Source: Cyclobacteriaceae bacterium (GTDB taxonomy: Bacteria > Bacteroidota > Bacteroidia > Cytophagales > Cyclobacteriaceae). Taken from it: 56,559 bases of DNA. This document shows, piece after piece, positions 15,744 through 23,753 of the stretch; within the stretch, counting starts at the first letter, position 1; each line of letters begins with the position of its first letter. The stretch spans positions 1-56,559 of the forward strand of contig JALHRJ010000027.1 of NCBI GenBank assembly GCA_022841475.1. The letters run 5' to 3'. The position numbers and the translations under genes were made by a program. The notes beneath the pieces were generated by a model. It was not told where the DNA came from. It did no database searches and saw only the letters and a list, made by a program, of their open reading frames with translations.

Positions 15744-16634
15744 TTATGCTTTCCGTGCAAGATTCATGAGGTACTTTTTTGGAGTAACTCCAAACTTCTT
15801 TTTGAAGGCAGCTATAAAATGACTTGGGTTTGTATACCCAATTTGGTAGGCAACTTCATTCACCTGAAACTTTGCTGTGTCTAGCAATACCCGGGCATGA
15901 TCGAGTTTATGGTCAAGCAGAAATCCAAAAACCGTGTTGCCATAAATTTGTTTGAAGCCTACTTTTAATTGGTACTCGTTGAGACCGGAAATTTTGGCGA
16001 GTTCTTTCAAGCCGGGCGGTGAATCCATGTGTTTGAGCAGATATTCTTTAGCGTGTTTTATTTTACGCACCGTTTCCTGGTCATTCAGGAAAGGGCAGGC
16101 TTCTGTATCAGGCTTCTTCTCTGAAAAATAGAGACCCAGTATTTCTAATACCTTTCCATGATAATATAGTTTCTCAGCACTCTCGCTTAGATTGACTGAG
16201 AAGATTTGATTGAGCACTACCACCAGGTTAGTAGGGATTTCGCGCTCATCATAAAACTTACTCTTAACATTTTCTGGTTTAAGAAATGGTAAAGCATCAT
16301 GGCTGAATAGTTTATGGAGACTTTCCAGCTTAATCGAGAATGCTACAATTCGGGTTTGTGGAGCAAGTTTTAACTGGAATGGTAAATCCATATCCGGATT
16401 ATAGAAAAAATAATTACGTTGTTTTTCTATAGGCCGGCTGTAATGTGGCCCAAAAGCAAAAACCCCGGAACCCTCTAAGCAAAAATAAAAGTGAATGATG
16501 TTTTTATGCACCAGACTATTAAGAGACAGTTCTATATCACTCTTATTTTCAGCTGATTCCAAGGTTATATCCTCGATTTCAAGAAGGCTTTTGAAATCAC
16601 TTTTTTGAGTATTTATTATTTCACGAGTGTTCAT
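15744..16634 (-). CDS. AraC/XylS-family transcriptional regulator
   Basis: 296 residues. The C-terminal third (about 190-292) has the two helix-turn-helix units of AraC proteins: LKELAKISGLNEYQLKVGFK and VNEVAYQIGYTNPSHFIAAF, then KKKFGVTPKKYL. The N-terminal part is a ligand-sensing domain of the kind seen in PchR-like regulators that control siderophore receptors. It lies between two TonB-receptor systems, divergent from the HmuR-like operon and upstream of the FecA-like gene, so it probably controls one or both in response to an iron source. The intergenic region 16635-16808 contains a good palindrome. Confidence 0.9.
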   Translation of the reverse strand: MNTREIINTQKSDFKSLLEIEDITLESAENKSDIELSLNSLVHKNIIHFYFCLEGSGVFAFGPHYSRPIEKQRNYFFYNPDMDLPFQLKLAPQTRIVAFSIKLESLHKLFSHDALPFLKPENVKSKFYDEREIPTNLVVVLNQIFSVNLSESAEKLYYHGKVLEILGLYFSEKKPDTEACPFLNDQETVRKIKHAKEYLLKHMDSPPGLKELAKISGLNEYQLKVGFKQIYGNTVFGFLLDHKLDHARVLLDTAKFQVNEVAYQIGYTNPSHFIAAFKKKFGVTPKKYLMNLARKA

Positions 16635-16680
16635 AGTCGACTCACATTAAAGATAAAATGACATAAATCATACGCATTAA

Positions 16681-16705
16681 GAACCAAATTCAGCTGTTTT
16701 GGTTC
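16681..16705. promoter_or_regulatory. palindromic operator candidate between the AraC and HmuR-like genes
   Basis: GAACCAAA (16681-16688) and TTTGGTTC (16698-16705) are perfect 8-bp inverted repeats around CAGCTG. The site is 47 bp from the AraC start and about 100 bp from the receptor start, a plausible dimeric-regulator site. No binding data can be inferred. Confidence 0.4.
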
Positions 16706-16795
16706 AAAAGTACCCATTATTTGCTAACGAATATCAAAAAGTGCCATTTGACATTAATTATACTTATTAAGGTATTTTTTGAATTGACTGATGTT

Positions 16796-16803
16796 AATCT
16801 TTG
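16796..16803 (+). promoter_or_regulatory. near-consensus -7 box supporting the GTG start at 16809
   Basis: AATCTTTG matches TAnnTTTG at seven of eight positions and is followed by CACCC and then GTG, the arrangement seen with ATG elsewhere in the window. It overlaps the alternative ATG at 16791, making that start unlikely. Confidence 0.4.
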
Positions 16804-16808
16804 CACCC

Positions 16809-18989
16809 GTGAAAATTGTGACCTCATTAATAACCTGCATAACGAGTCTACTCACGCTGCTCTCTATGCCGTGCTTTGCTCAGGTGAGCCCGGTTGAATC
16901 GGATACATTGGCCACAAGGCAGTTGGAAGCATTGATTGTTACGGCAACCCGAAACGAGCGTACCATGGGAGCGCTACCCATGCCGGTTTCATTGATTTCA
17001 AAAAATCAAATCAGAACCATGGGGTCATTGCGCCTGAATGATATTCTGACCGAACAAACCGGACTTGTGGTTGTACCCCAGGTAAATGCGCAAGGCAACG
17101 GTATTCAGATTCAAGGGTTTAATCCGGACTACACACTCATTCTTATCGATGGCGAGCCTATCATTGGTCGGTACACAGGTTCGTTGGAACTCAGTCGCAT
17201 TGCAGTGGGCAATATCAAACAAATTGAAATTGTAAAAGGACCTTCCTCCAGTTTGTATGGGTCTGATGCACTTGCCGGTGTAATCAATATTATCACCGAC
17301 AGGCCGCAAGGTACAAGAGGCAATGCAGCCATTCGCTATGGAACCAACAACACCCTGGATGTAAATGGGGATATAGGGTTCACTAAAAAGAAGTTAGGTG
17401 TTTACCTATATGGAAATCGTTACCACACAGATGGCTACGATCTGTCCCCACAAAATTTCGGAAATACCGTTTCACCATTCACCAACTACACGCTCAATTC
17501 TAAAATCACATACAAGTTTAGTCCCGTCACGGATCTCAGCGTTGCTGGTAGATTTTTTAATGAGGACCAGGTTTTTCGTTTCGAAGTGGAGTCAAATGGT
17601 AGTCGTATTCGCACAGCAGGCAATGGCAATACCCAGGATTGGAATTTTAATCCTGTATTAACGCATCGCTTTACCGATAAGCTAAAAGCGATTGCCAGGT
17701 TTTACTCAACGCACTATAAAACCGAAACCTATCTGGATCTGGAAACTGATGGCAGCCGATATTATGAAGATGACTTCCGGCAATCATTCACCCGCCCGGA
17801 ACTGAATGCAGAATATTATTTCAATGAAAAAAATATTTTAACCCTCGGGGGAGGCTACATCAACGAGCAGGTGCAAACCTCACGCTATGGCGATGAAGAG
17901 CAGAGATCGCAGGAAACCAGCTATGCATTTTTTCAACACGAGTGGTTGCCCATGGAAAAGCTTTCAGTCATTGCCGGTGGCCGATATGACTACAATACAA
18001 TTTATGGTGGCCAGTTCAGTCCAAAACTTTCTTCGCGTTTCGAGCTCAATAATAAAGTAACGTTTAAAGTCAGTGGCGGTGTAGGATTTAAAGCTCCGGA
18101 CTTTCGTCAGTTATATTTCAATTTCAACAACTCGGCTGCGGGTGGCTATAGTGTGTTGGGCACTGAGGTTGCTATAGATCGTTTGGCAGAACTTGATGTG
18201 GCCGGACAAATACAGGCTTATTTATTTGATCCTGCGCAATTAGGGAATCTACAGGCAGAGCGTTCATTATCCATTAATGCGGGGGCAACGGTGGAAATAC
18301 TTCCGTTGCTGAAGATGGACTTGAATGTTTTTCATAACAGCATCAACAACCTGATTGAAACACAGGCTGTGGCAATCACTACTTCAGGGCAAAGCATTTA
18401 TAGCTACCGGAATATTCTTAGGGCTTTCACACAAGGACTCGAATCTAATTTTTCTTATCCCATAACCAGACATCTCAATCTTTCATTAGGCTATCAATTA
18501 TTGTATGCGAAAGATAAAGATGTGTCAGAGGATGTAAAAGCAGGAGAAGTTTACTGGCGTGATCCCAATACATTGGTAACTAAACGTCTGAAGCCAAACG
18601 AGTATTTTGGACTTTACAATAGATCCCGCCACATGAGTAATGTAAAATTATTTTATAACCATCAACCCACAGGATGGGAAGGAAGCTTGCGGGTGATTTA
18701 TCGAGGTCAGTATGGCATCGGTGACATTCGTGGAAATATTCAAGGCGAAGTAATTCCACCATCCGATACCAATAGCAATTCTATCCTGGATGTCTATGAT
18801 GATTTTGTACCTGGCTATGCGCTTGTTAATCTATCCGTAGCAAAAACTATCAAACACTCATTCCGTTTTCAGTTGGGTGTTGATAATTTATTCGACTACA
18901 CAGAGCCTGTTTTGATTCCCAACCTGCCCGGGCGATTGTATTATGCATCTGTGAGTTACTCGTTTTCAAAAAAGAATGTTCAACCTTAA
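16809..18989 (+). CDS. HmuR/BtuB-like TonB-dependent receptor
   Basis: 726 residues from GTG 16809. This start gives a regular signal peptide (MKIVTSL-type n-region, cleaved after CFAQ), whereas ATG 16791 adds six hydrophobic residues and overlaps the -7 box. The plug occupies about 40-165 (VTATRNERTMGALP, IQIQGFNPDYTLILIDGEP, KGPSSSLYGSDALAGVINI); the rest is a barrel. In the barrel, GFKAPDFRQLYF and LGNLQAERS are the counterparts of the FRAP and NPDL boxes of haem receptors, though neither is exact. With the HmuY gene 16 bp downstream it most likely imports haem or a related iron compound across the outer membrane. Confidence 0.88.
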   Translation: MKIVTSLITCITSLLTLLSMPCFAQVSPVESDTLATRQLEALIVTATRNERTMGALPMPVSLISKNQIRTMGSLRLNDILTEQTGLVVVPQVNAQGNGIQIQGFNPDYTLILIDGEPIIGRYTGSLELSRIAVGNIKQIEIVKGPSSSLYGSDALAGVINIITDRPQGTRGNAAIRYGTNNTLDVNGDIGFTKKKLGVYLYGNRYHTDGYDLSPQNFGNTVSPFTNYTLNSKITYKFSPVTDLSVAGRFFNEDQVFRFEVESNGSRIRTAGNGNTQDWNFNPVLTHRFTDKLKAIARFYSTHYKTETYLDLETDGSRYYEDDFRQSFTRPELNAEYYFNEKNILTLGGGYINEQVQTSRYGDEEQRSQETSYAFFQHEWLPMEKLSVIAGGRYDYNTIYGGQFSPKLSSRFELNNKVTFKVSGGVGFKAPDFRQLYFNFNNSAAGGYSVLGTEVAIDRLAELDVAGQIQAYLFDPAQLGNLQAERSLSINAGATVEILPLLKMDLNVFHNSINNLIETQAVAITTSGQSIYSYRNILRAFTQGLESNFSYPITRHLNLSLGYQLLYAKDKDVSEDVKAGEVYWRDPNTLVTKRLKPNEYFGLYNRSRHMSNVKLFYNHQPTGWEGSLRVIYRGQYGIGDIRGNIQGEVIPPSDTNSNSILDVYDDFVPGYALVNLSVAKTIKHSFRFQLGVDNLFDYTEPVLIPNLPGRLYYASVSYSFSKKNVQP

Positions 18990-19005
18990 TAAATAAAAAT
19001 TAACT

Positions 19006-19674
19006 ATGAGTTTAATCAAATCTATTTTGTCATTAGCCCTAATCGTTGGTTTTACTATGGCTTTTGTAAGCTGTAACGAAGATGAAGATCTGCTGCCTGT
19101 TGTAGCTACGACTATCAACGACTTAAATGCAGACTATGCTCCTTATGAAAGCCCTCTACCAAACGATCGTCCTCCGTTGCGGATTGGGGCTACTAATAAA
19201 TTTACTTTATTTAGTTTTAAAACGGGTGCTATAGTACCTAATGCAGATAGTACAAGCAGCAATTGGGATATTGGTTTCAGATCAACGACTATTATTGTAA
19301 ATAGTGGAACGAGTGGACCCGGCACTACGACTGCACAAATTCTGAATGGAACGTTAACTACTATCATAGAGGCTCCTTTTGACGGTTATAAATCTGATGA
19401 TAAAGCCGGAACTACACCTGCTGAGCGTAATGCTATTCCAGCCGGATCAGGCAATGGCTGGTATACCTACACTGGATCCACTAACCTGGTGGCACCCATT
19501 GCAGGTAAAATTATTGTAGTGAAGACTGGTGATAATCGCTATGCAAAGTTAGAAATACTTAGTTACTACGAAGGTGCACCTGCAAGCCCTTCCCCGGAGC
19601 CAGCCGGAGCCGATAAAGATCGCTACTATACATTCCGTTATGTATACCAACCAAATGATACAAGGATATTTTAA
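19006..19674 (+). CDS. HmuY-family surface lipoprotein
   Basis: 222 residues with a lipoprotein signal (lipobox FVSC, Cys23). The mature protein is beta-rich and has HmuY-family features: FTLFSFKTGAIVPNADS, SSNWDIGFRSTTIIVNSG, SGPGTTTAQ, and a C-terminal YYTFRYVYQ strand. HmuY binds haem at the cell surface and passes it to the TonB receptor, here encoded 16 bp upstream. Porphyromonas HmuY uses two His ligands and some relatives use Met. This mature chain contains no His and no Met at all, so any haem binding would need another ligand, such as Tyr, or the ligand differs. The assignment to the family is fairly firm; haem binding is not. Confidence 0.85.
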   Translation: MSLIKSILSLALIVGFTMAFVSCNEDEDLLPVVATTINDLNADYAPYESPLPNDRPPLRIGATNKFTLFSFKTGAIVPNADSTSSNWDIGFRSTTIIVNSGTSGPGTTTAQILNGTLTTIIEAPFDGYKSDDKAGTTPAERNAIPAGSGNGWYTYTGSTNLVAPIAGKIIVVKTGDNRYAKLEILSYYEGAPASPSPEPAGADKDRYYTFRYVYQPNDTRIF

Positions 19675-19701
19675 TTGTAAACTCAATTAAATTTATGAAA
19701 T

Positions 19702-19864
19702 GGCTGTCTCAAAAGTCATCCTGTCATCGTCAAGCCTCAGGCCTGACGATCCCAGATTTGAGATGTAGAATGAGATTCCGGCTCAAAGCCTGCCTGCGCG
19801 AAGCCGCTTCGGCAAAGGCAGGGCCGGAATGACATTTCAATTTTAATGGACTTTTGAGACAGTC
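19702..19864. mobile_element. MITE-like element with 16-bp terminal inverted repeats
   Basis: GGCTGTCTCAAAAGTC (19702-19717) is matched by GACTTTTGAGACAGTC (19849-19864), 15 of 16 paired. Inside are nested palindromes: ATTCCGGC/GCCGGAAT (19775-19782, 19823-19830), CCTGCCT/AGGCAGG (19789-19795, 19816-19822) and GAAGC/GCTTC (19800-19810). There is no transposase gene. The ends resemble those of IS1182-type insertion sequences as I remember them, which is not verified. It lies downstream of hmuY and immediately upstream of the next gene. Confidence 0.7.
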
Positions 19865-19886
19865 TCTTCGTTTTAAATGCTATGTC

Positions 19887-20594
19887 ATGATCGAGTTCAT
19901 TCACAAAATTCCAATTCTTACAACTATTCTTTCTGCACTGTTCTTTGTAATTCTTTATAGGCATTGGATTTATAAGAACAAACCATCCTATTTATTTTGG
20001 TGGATGATCGGTGTGTTGTGTTATGGACTCGGTACATTAACTGAAAGCATTGTCGGAATCTTCCAATGGAGTGAGCCTGTTTTTAAATCATGGTACATCC
20101 TGGGAGCTTTGCTGGGCGGATTTCCATTGGCACAAGGTTCTGTTTATCTTATTTTTCACAAGCAAACGGCAACGATCATGATGTATGTGGTTGTTACGAT
20201 TGTTGCGGTTGCTTCGGTGCTCGTCATTCTTTCCCCCATTGACTATTCTCTGGTAGAGCCTACACGTCTCACCGGAAAAGTCTTGGTGTGGAAAAATGTG
20301 CGATTGATTACTCCGTTAGTGAATATTTACGCGTTTATTTTTTTAGTAGGAGGTGCAGTTTATTCTGCCTATCGTTATAGCCGGGATGTTCAATTTAAGA
20401 ACCGTTTCATTGGCAATATTTTTATTGCCGTGGGTGGATTGCTTCCGGGCATTGGTGGATCATTTACTAAGTTTGGATATACTGAAGTATTATATGTAAC
20501 CGAATTGCTGGGGATTATTCTCATTTACATGGGTTACCAAACCATGAAACAAGACCGTACTATTTCAATCTATGAAGCTCAAACAACTACCTGA
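19887..20594 (+). CDS. seven-helix membrane protein, unknown function
   Basis: 235 residues from ATG 19887; an in-frame upstream TTG at 19854 lies in the terminal repeat of the MITE and is rejected. About seven hydrophobic helices are visible, with conserved-looking Trp/Gly motifs (LFWWMIGVLCYGLGTLTES, GGLLPGIGGSFTKFG) and a short cytoplasmic tail. No catalytic motif is recognised. It overlaps nothing and ends 2 bp before the DUF3817 gene, so the two form an operon. Confidence 0.8.
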   Translation: MIEFIHKIPILTTILSALFFVILYRHWIYKNKPSYLFWWMIGVLCYGLGTLTESIVGIFQWSEPVFKSWYILGALLGGFPLAQGSVYLIFHKQTATIMMYVVVTIVAVASVLVILSPIDYSLVEPTRLTGKVLVWKNVRLITPLVNIYAFIFLVGGAVYSAYRYSRDVQFKNRFIGNIFIAVGGLLPGIGGSFTKFGYTEVLYVTELLGIILIYMGYQTMKQDRTISIYEAQTTT

Positions 20595-20596
20595 AA

Positions 20597-20908
20597 ATGA
20601 AAAACAGAATAAGTAATCTGCGAATAATCGGATTTATTGAAGGAGTTTCGTTTTTGATATTGTTGCTGATTGCCATGCCGCTGAAATACTATTTTGATTT
20701 ACCGATGGCGGTGAAGATTACCGGCTGGATACATGGTGTATTATTTATGCTATACATGGCTGCGGTGTTGATGGCTATTAAGGCCATGGCATGGAATTGG
20801 TTTTCCGTTTTGGTAGCCTTGGGCGCTTCACTCATTCCCATTGGCACGTTTGTGCTTGACAAATCCCTCAAAAGGAGGGAGCAGGAACTTTTGCTTAGTA
20901 AGGACTAA
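20597..20908 (+). CDS. DUF3817 family membrane protein
   Basis: 103 residues with three hydrophobic segments. RIIGFIEGVSFLILLLIAMP, then PLKYYFDLP and ITGWIHGVLFMLYMAAV, is the characteristic DUF3817 (YdzA-like) pattern with conserved Glu and His in the membrane. Function of the family is unknown. The charged C-terminus (KSLKRREQELLLSKD) should be cytoplasmic. Only 2 bp separate it from the preceding membrane-protein gene. Confidence 0.88.
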   Translation: MKNRISNLRIIGFIEGVSFLILLLIAMPLKYYFDLPMAVKITGWIHGVLFMLYMAAVLMAIKAMAWNWFSVLVALGASLIPIGTFVLDKSLKRREQELLLSKD

Positions 20909-20921
20909 AGATAAATAAGAT

Positions 20922-21131
20922 CTAAATCGCTTTTACCAGCCTGAACGGCAACATAAATATCGCCCGAATCAGATTGAAAATTCCTTCGATGGTGATTCCA
21001 ATAATCCTAAAGGGAAGCAGGATCAGCCAGATGATGGGAAAGAGGAATAGCATAATGAAGGCGAGCGGCCAACACAACACAAACAGGATAAAGAAAAGGG
21101 CCAGCGCGATAAATGTTCTCACAGTAATCAA
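20922..21131 (-). CDS. small hydrophobic membrane protein
   Basis: 69 residues, two or three membrane-embedded segments, with a Pro-Phe-Arg repeat-like pattern (LLPFRIIG at about 38-45, LPFRLVKAI at the C-terminus). The repeated PFR-type motif suggests a real amphipathic membrane protein rather than a chance frame. Family not named. It is convergent with the DUF3817 gene, 13 bp apart. Confidence 0.6.
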   Translation of the reverse strand: MITVRTFIALALFFILFVLCWPLAFIMLFLFPIIWLILLPFRIIGITIEGIFNLIRAIFMLPFRLVKAI

Positions 21132-21227
21132 TTTAATGCTACAGTTCGTTTAGCAAAATGATGGCCAGATTCATTTTCCCCCGCAATGGAATAGAAACTA
21201 AATCTATCTCTGATTCGGTATCCAAAA

Positions 21228-21257
21228 GTGTACATGTCACTGCACGAAAATGTACAC
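21228..21257. repeat. 8-bp inverted repeat in the gap before the acyltransferase gene
   Basis: GTGTACAT (21228-21235) and ATGTACAC (21250-21257) are separated by 14 bp. It could be an operator for the divergently placed small membrane protein or the NagX-like gene. The rest of 21132-21343 shows nothing else clear. Confidence 0.35.
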
Positions 21258-21343
21258 ACTGGTAAGCGAACTATTAATTGGTGGGTAATTAGAAATCGAC
21301 TTTTTGCATATATTGAGCATGATTACCTAACCCTATTGGCTCT

Positions 21344-22456
21344 ATGCAAGATTTAAAGGACCGATTCCTATCCTTGGATACCTTTCGTGGAATGGATGTC
21401 GCACTCATGATTTTGGTGAATTCCCTGGGCAGTACCACAACGTACTCACCATTGCTTCACGCGGATTGGCATGGTTTTACCTTAACTGACCTCGTATTTC
21501 CAACATTTCTTTTTGTAGTTGGTAACGCCATGAGTTTTAGTCAGGCGAAATATGAAGCTCAGGGGGAAGCTAATTTTCTGAAAAAGGTATTCAAGCGAAC
21601 CTTCATCATTTTTCTTTTAGGGTACTTGATGTACTGGTTCCCGTTTGTTGATGTGAATGAAAGTGGGGAGTGGTTTTTAAAACCCATTAGCGAGACCCGA
21701 GTTTTTGGCGTATTACAAAGGATAGCTTTGTGTTATCTGTTTGCCTCCCTGGTGATTCATTATTTTAAAATTCAAGGTGCATTAATTTTCAGCATCATTG
21801 CCCTTGTTTTGTATCGGGTGCTTTTGATGGCTTTTGGAGATTTGACATTGGAAGGAAATGCGGTTATAAAACTCGATGCCTGGTTGATCGGTGAAAACCA
21901 TATGTATAAGGGCGAGGGAATTGCCTTTGATCCGGAGGGCTTGTTAAGCACATTACCTGCCATCGTGAATGTGATAGCGGGGTATGCTGCCGGGTTGTTT
22001 CTGCAGCGAAATGGAAAGAATTATGAAACCATCGCTAAGCTGATGATGATTGGTGCTGCCTTGTTGCTGATGGCTGCCTGGTGGGATTTAATGTTTCCTA
22101 TCAATAAAAAGTTATGGACAAGTTCGTATGTTCTTCATACCGTAGGTCTTGGATTGATCATCTTGTCAGTATTGGTCTTTATTATTGAAATAGCTCAACG
22201 CAATAAGTGGACTTACTTTTTTGAAGTTTTTGGAAAAAATACACTCTTTATTTATTTGTTGTCGGAAGTGTTTGTTATACTGATGTGGTCTATTCGCATA
22301 GAAGATCAATCACTTTACGCCTGGATTTATCAGAATTTCTTTCAATCATGGGCCGGAGACTACAACGGATCGGTGCTGTTTGCACTTTGGGTAATGTTAT
22401 CGTGTTGGGCTGTGGGCTACTGGATGGATAAAAGGAAGATCTATGTGAAGGTGTAG
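21344..22456 (+). CDS. NagX/DUF5009-type membrane acyltransferase (HGSNAT-like)
   Basis: 370 residues with about ten membrane helices. RFLSLDTFRGMDVALMILVNS at the N-terminus and the HADWHGFTLTDLVFPTFLFVVG segment (about 40-62) are the hallmark of the heparan-alpha-glucosaminide N-acetyltransferase-like/NagX family, including the His thought to carry acetyl transfer. VLQRIALCYLFAS and the late GKNTLFIYLLSEV segment also fit. In bacteria such proteins are often near amino-sugar catabolism genes, but none is adjacent here. Acetylation of sugars across the inner membrane is a family-level inference. Confidence 0.88.
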   Translation: MQDLKDRFLSLDTFRGMDVALMILVNSLGSTTTYSPLLHADWHGFTLTDLVFPTFLFVVGNAMSFSQAKYEAQGEANFLKKVFKRTFIIFLLGYLMYWFPFVDVNESGEWFLKPISETRVFGVLQRIALCYLFASLVIHYFKIQGALIFSIIALVLYRVLLMAFGDLTLEGNAVIKLDAWLIGENHMYKGEGIAFDPEGLLSTLPAIVNVIAGYAAGLFLQRNGKNYETIAKLMMIGAALLLMAAWWDLMFPINKKLWTSSYVLHTVGLGLIILSVLVFIIEIAQRNKWTYFFEVFGKNTLFIYLLSEVFVILMWSIRIEDQSLYAWIYQNFFQSWAGDYNGSVLFALWVMLSCWAVGYWMDKRKIYVKV

Positions 22457-22458
22457 AT

Positions 22459-22490
22459 AAATGGTGTGCCGATTACAACACACCATTTTA
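22459..22490. terminator. hairpin terminator between convergent genes
   Basis: AAATGGTGTG (22459-22468) pairs perfectly with CACACCATTT (22479-22488) around a 10-nt loop, flanked by As and Ts on both sides. It can serve both the acyltransferase gene and the SPFH gene. Confidence 0.65.
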
Positions 22491-22530
22491 AGGTAAATAT
22501 CATTATCACGAAGTGGTAGAATGATTACGA

Positions 22531-23310
22531 TTATTCTTTAGGATCAATCATCAGCGGTGCCTTACCATCTGTAATGATAATTTTACTATTAGGTGATTTT
22601 GAAAGTTCTCGAAAGGCCTCAATACTCTGCCACTCGATTATATTTTTATTTAATCCCTCAGAAATAATTTTCTGTGCATCGCGAATACCTTCGGCTTCAA
22701 TTTTTTTGCGTAAAGCTTCACGTTTTTCACGATCTAATAAAAACTCCATGCGTTGCGCATCCTGCTCAGCTTCAAGTTTCTCTTCTACTGCACGGGCTAG
22801 TCCGGCAGGCAATTGAATATTCTTGAGTAATACTGCCTCAATTTCGAAACCACGAGGCACCAATAGTCCGTTCATTTGTGTGGCAATTTCTTTTTCAATG
22901 TTGGCACGTTGTGCCGAATGCATGTCTTTTGCAAAAAATCGGGAACACACGTCTGCGGCAGTGGAACGGAATACACTGCTGATTACGTTTTGTTCGTTAC
23001 CAACGCCAATGTTCTCAACAATGTAAGGTGCTTTGTTGGGCTCGATTCGATATAAGATGGAAATAACAGCCGCTACGTTAAGTCCTTCTTTCGAAGGAAG
23101 ATTGGAACTGATTTCCATATTCATAGTACGAATTGGCATTTTGATAATTGTACTAACAAATGGATTGAAGCCCACAGCCCCGGGCTGAATGATGGTAGGA
23201 TGTAAGACACCTAGTCTTCTTTTCATACCTACTTCGCCTTGACGGACCACTGCACAACTTGAGAGAAAAATAATACTGATCAATAGGACACTTATCTGAT
23301 ATGATTTCAT
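22531..23310 (-). CDS. SPFH/prohibitin-domain lipoprotein
   Basis: 259 residues. The lipoprotein signal ends at lipobox LSSC (Cys19), after which VVRQGEVGMKRRLG and the SPFH/Band 7 domain run to about residue 190, followed by a helical, charged segment (AVEEKLEAEQDAQRMEFLLD, then KKIEAEGIRDAQKI) typical of prohibitin/stomatin oligomers. SPFH proteins form ring- or cage-like membrane scaffolds, often with proteases such as FtsH. Here a lipid anchor replaces the usual transmembrane helix, so the domain should lie in the periplasm or at the outer membrane. Partner unknown. Confidence 0.88.
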   Translation of the reverse strand: MKSYQISVLLISIIFLSSCAVVRQGEVGMKRRLGVLHPTIIQPGAVGFNPFVSTIIKMPIRTMNMEISSNLPSKEGLNVAAVISILYRIEPNKAPYIVENIGVGNEQNVISSVFRSTAADVCSRFFAKDMHSAQRANIEKEIATQMNGLLVPRGFEIEAVLLKNIQLPAGLARAVEEKLEAEQDAQRMEFLLDREKREALRKKIEAEGIRDAQKIISEGLNKNIIEWQSIEAFRELSKSPNSKIIITDGKAPLMIDPKE

Positions 23311-23362
23311 AGCTTAAATTTTAAAAGTTAATAATAAAAGTAAAACTGAGATAAGAGCTACC

Positions 23363-23656
23363 TCAAATCAGGAAGGTGCAGTGAAGCACCAGTTTTGATA
23401 TGGGTATACTAATAGATGGGGGGAAAGGAAGTTTATAAAGAGTCTGATGAGATTGTTTTTCGGTTTCACGTGTGGAAGGTTTACGAGGAAGTCGTATTTT
23501 CGATTCCTGCTGAAGGGCAGCGAATTCTTTCTTTAATTCAGTTCGTGCCTCTTGTATTTCGATGGCTAACGACCGCACCGAATGAATCGAAACTTCTCGC
23601 ACCGCCATTAGTGCGCACAAGAGGATAAGGATAATTCGGATTCGTCTGAACATCAT
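23363..23656 (-). CDS. possible small single-helix membrane protein
   Basis: 97 residues. The N-terminus (RRIRIILILLCALMAVREV) could be a membrane anchor, followed by a charged helical segment (IEIQEARTELKKEFAALQQE) and a Pro-rich tail. It has no recognised family. It fills most of the 443-bp gap between the SPFH gene and dnaX, where no better candidate exists, but an overlapping frame of similar length means it may not be coding. The rest of the gap shows nothing clear. Confidence 0.4.
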   Translation of the reverse strand: MMFRRIRIILILLCALMAVREVSIHSVRSLAIEIQEARTELKKEFAALQQESKIRLPRKPSTRETEKQSHQTLYKLPFPPSISIPISKLVLHCTFLI

Positions 23657-23753
23657 CAGATAGATTACCTATATAAACGGACGAAGATTGAAGTTTGTTT
23701 CTCGCGACTCGAGTTAATTCTTTCGCTGGCAAAACTACCACGGCTACTTGGTG

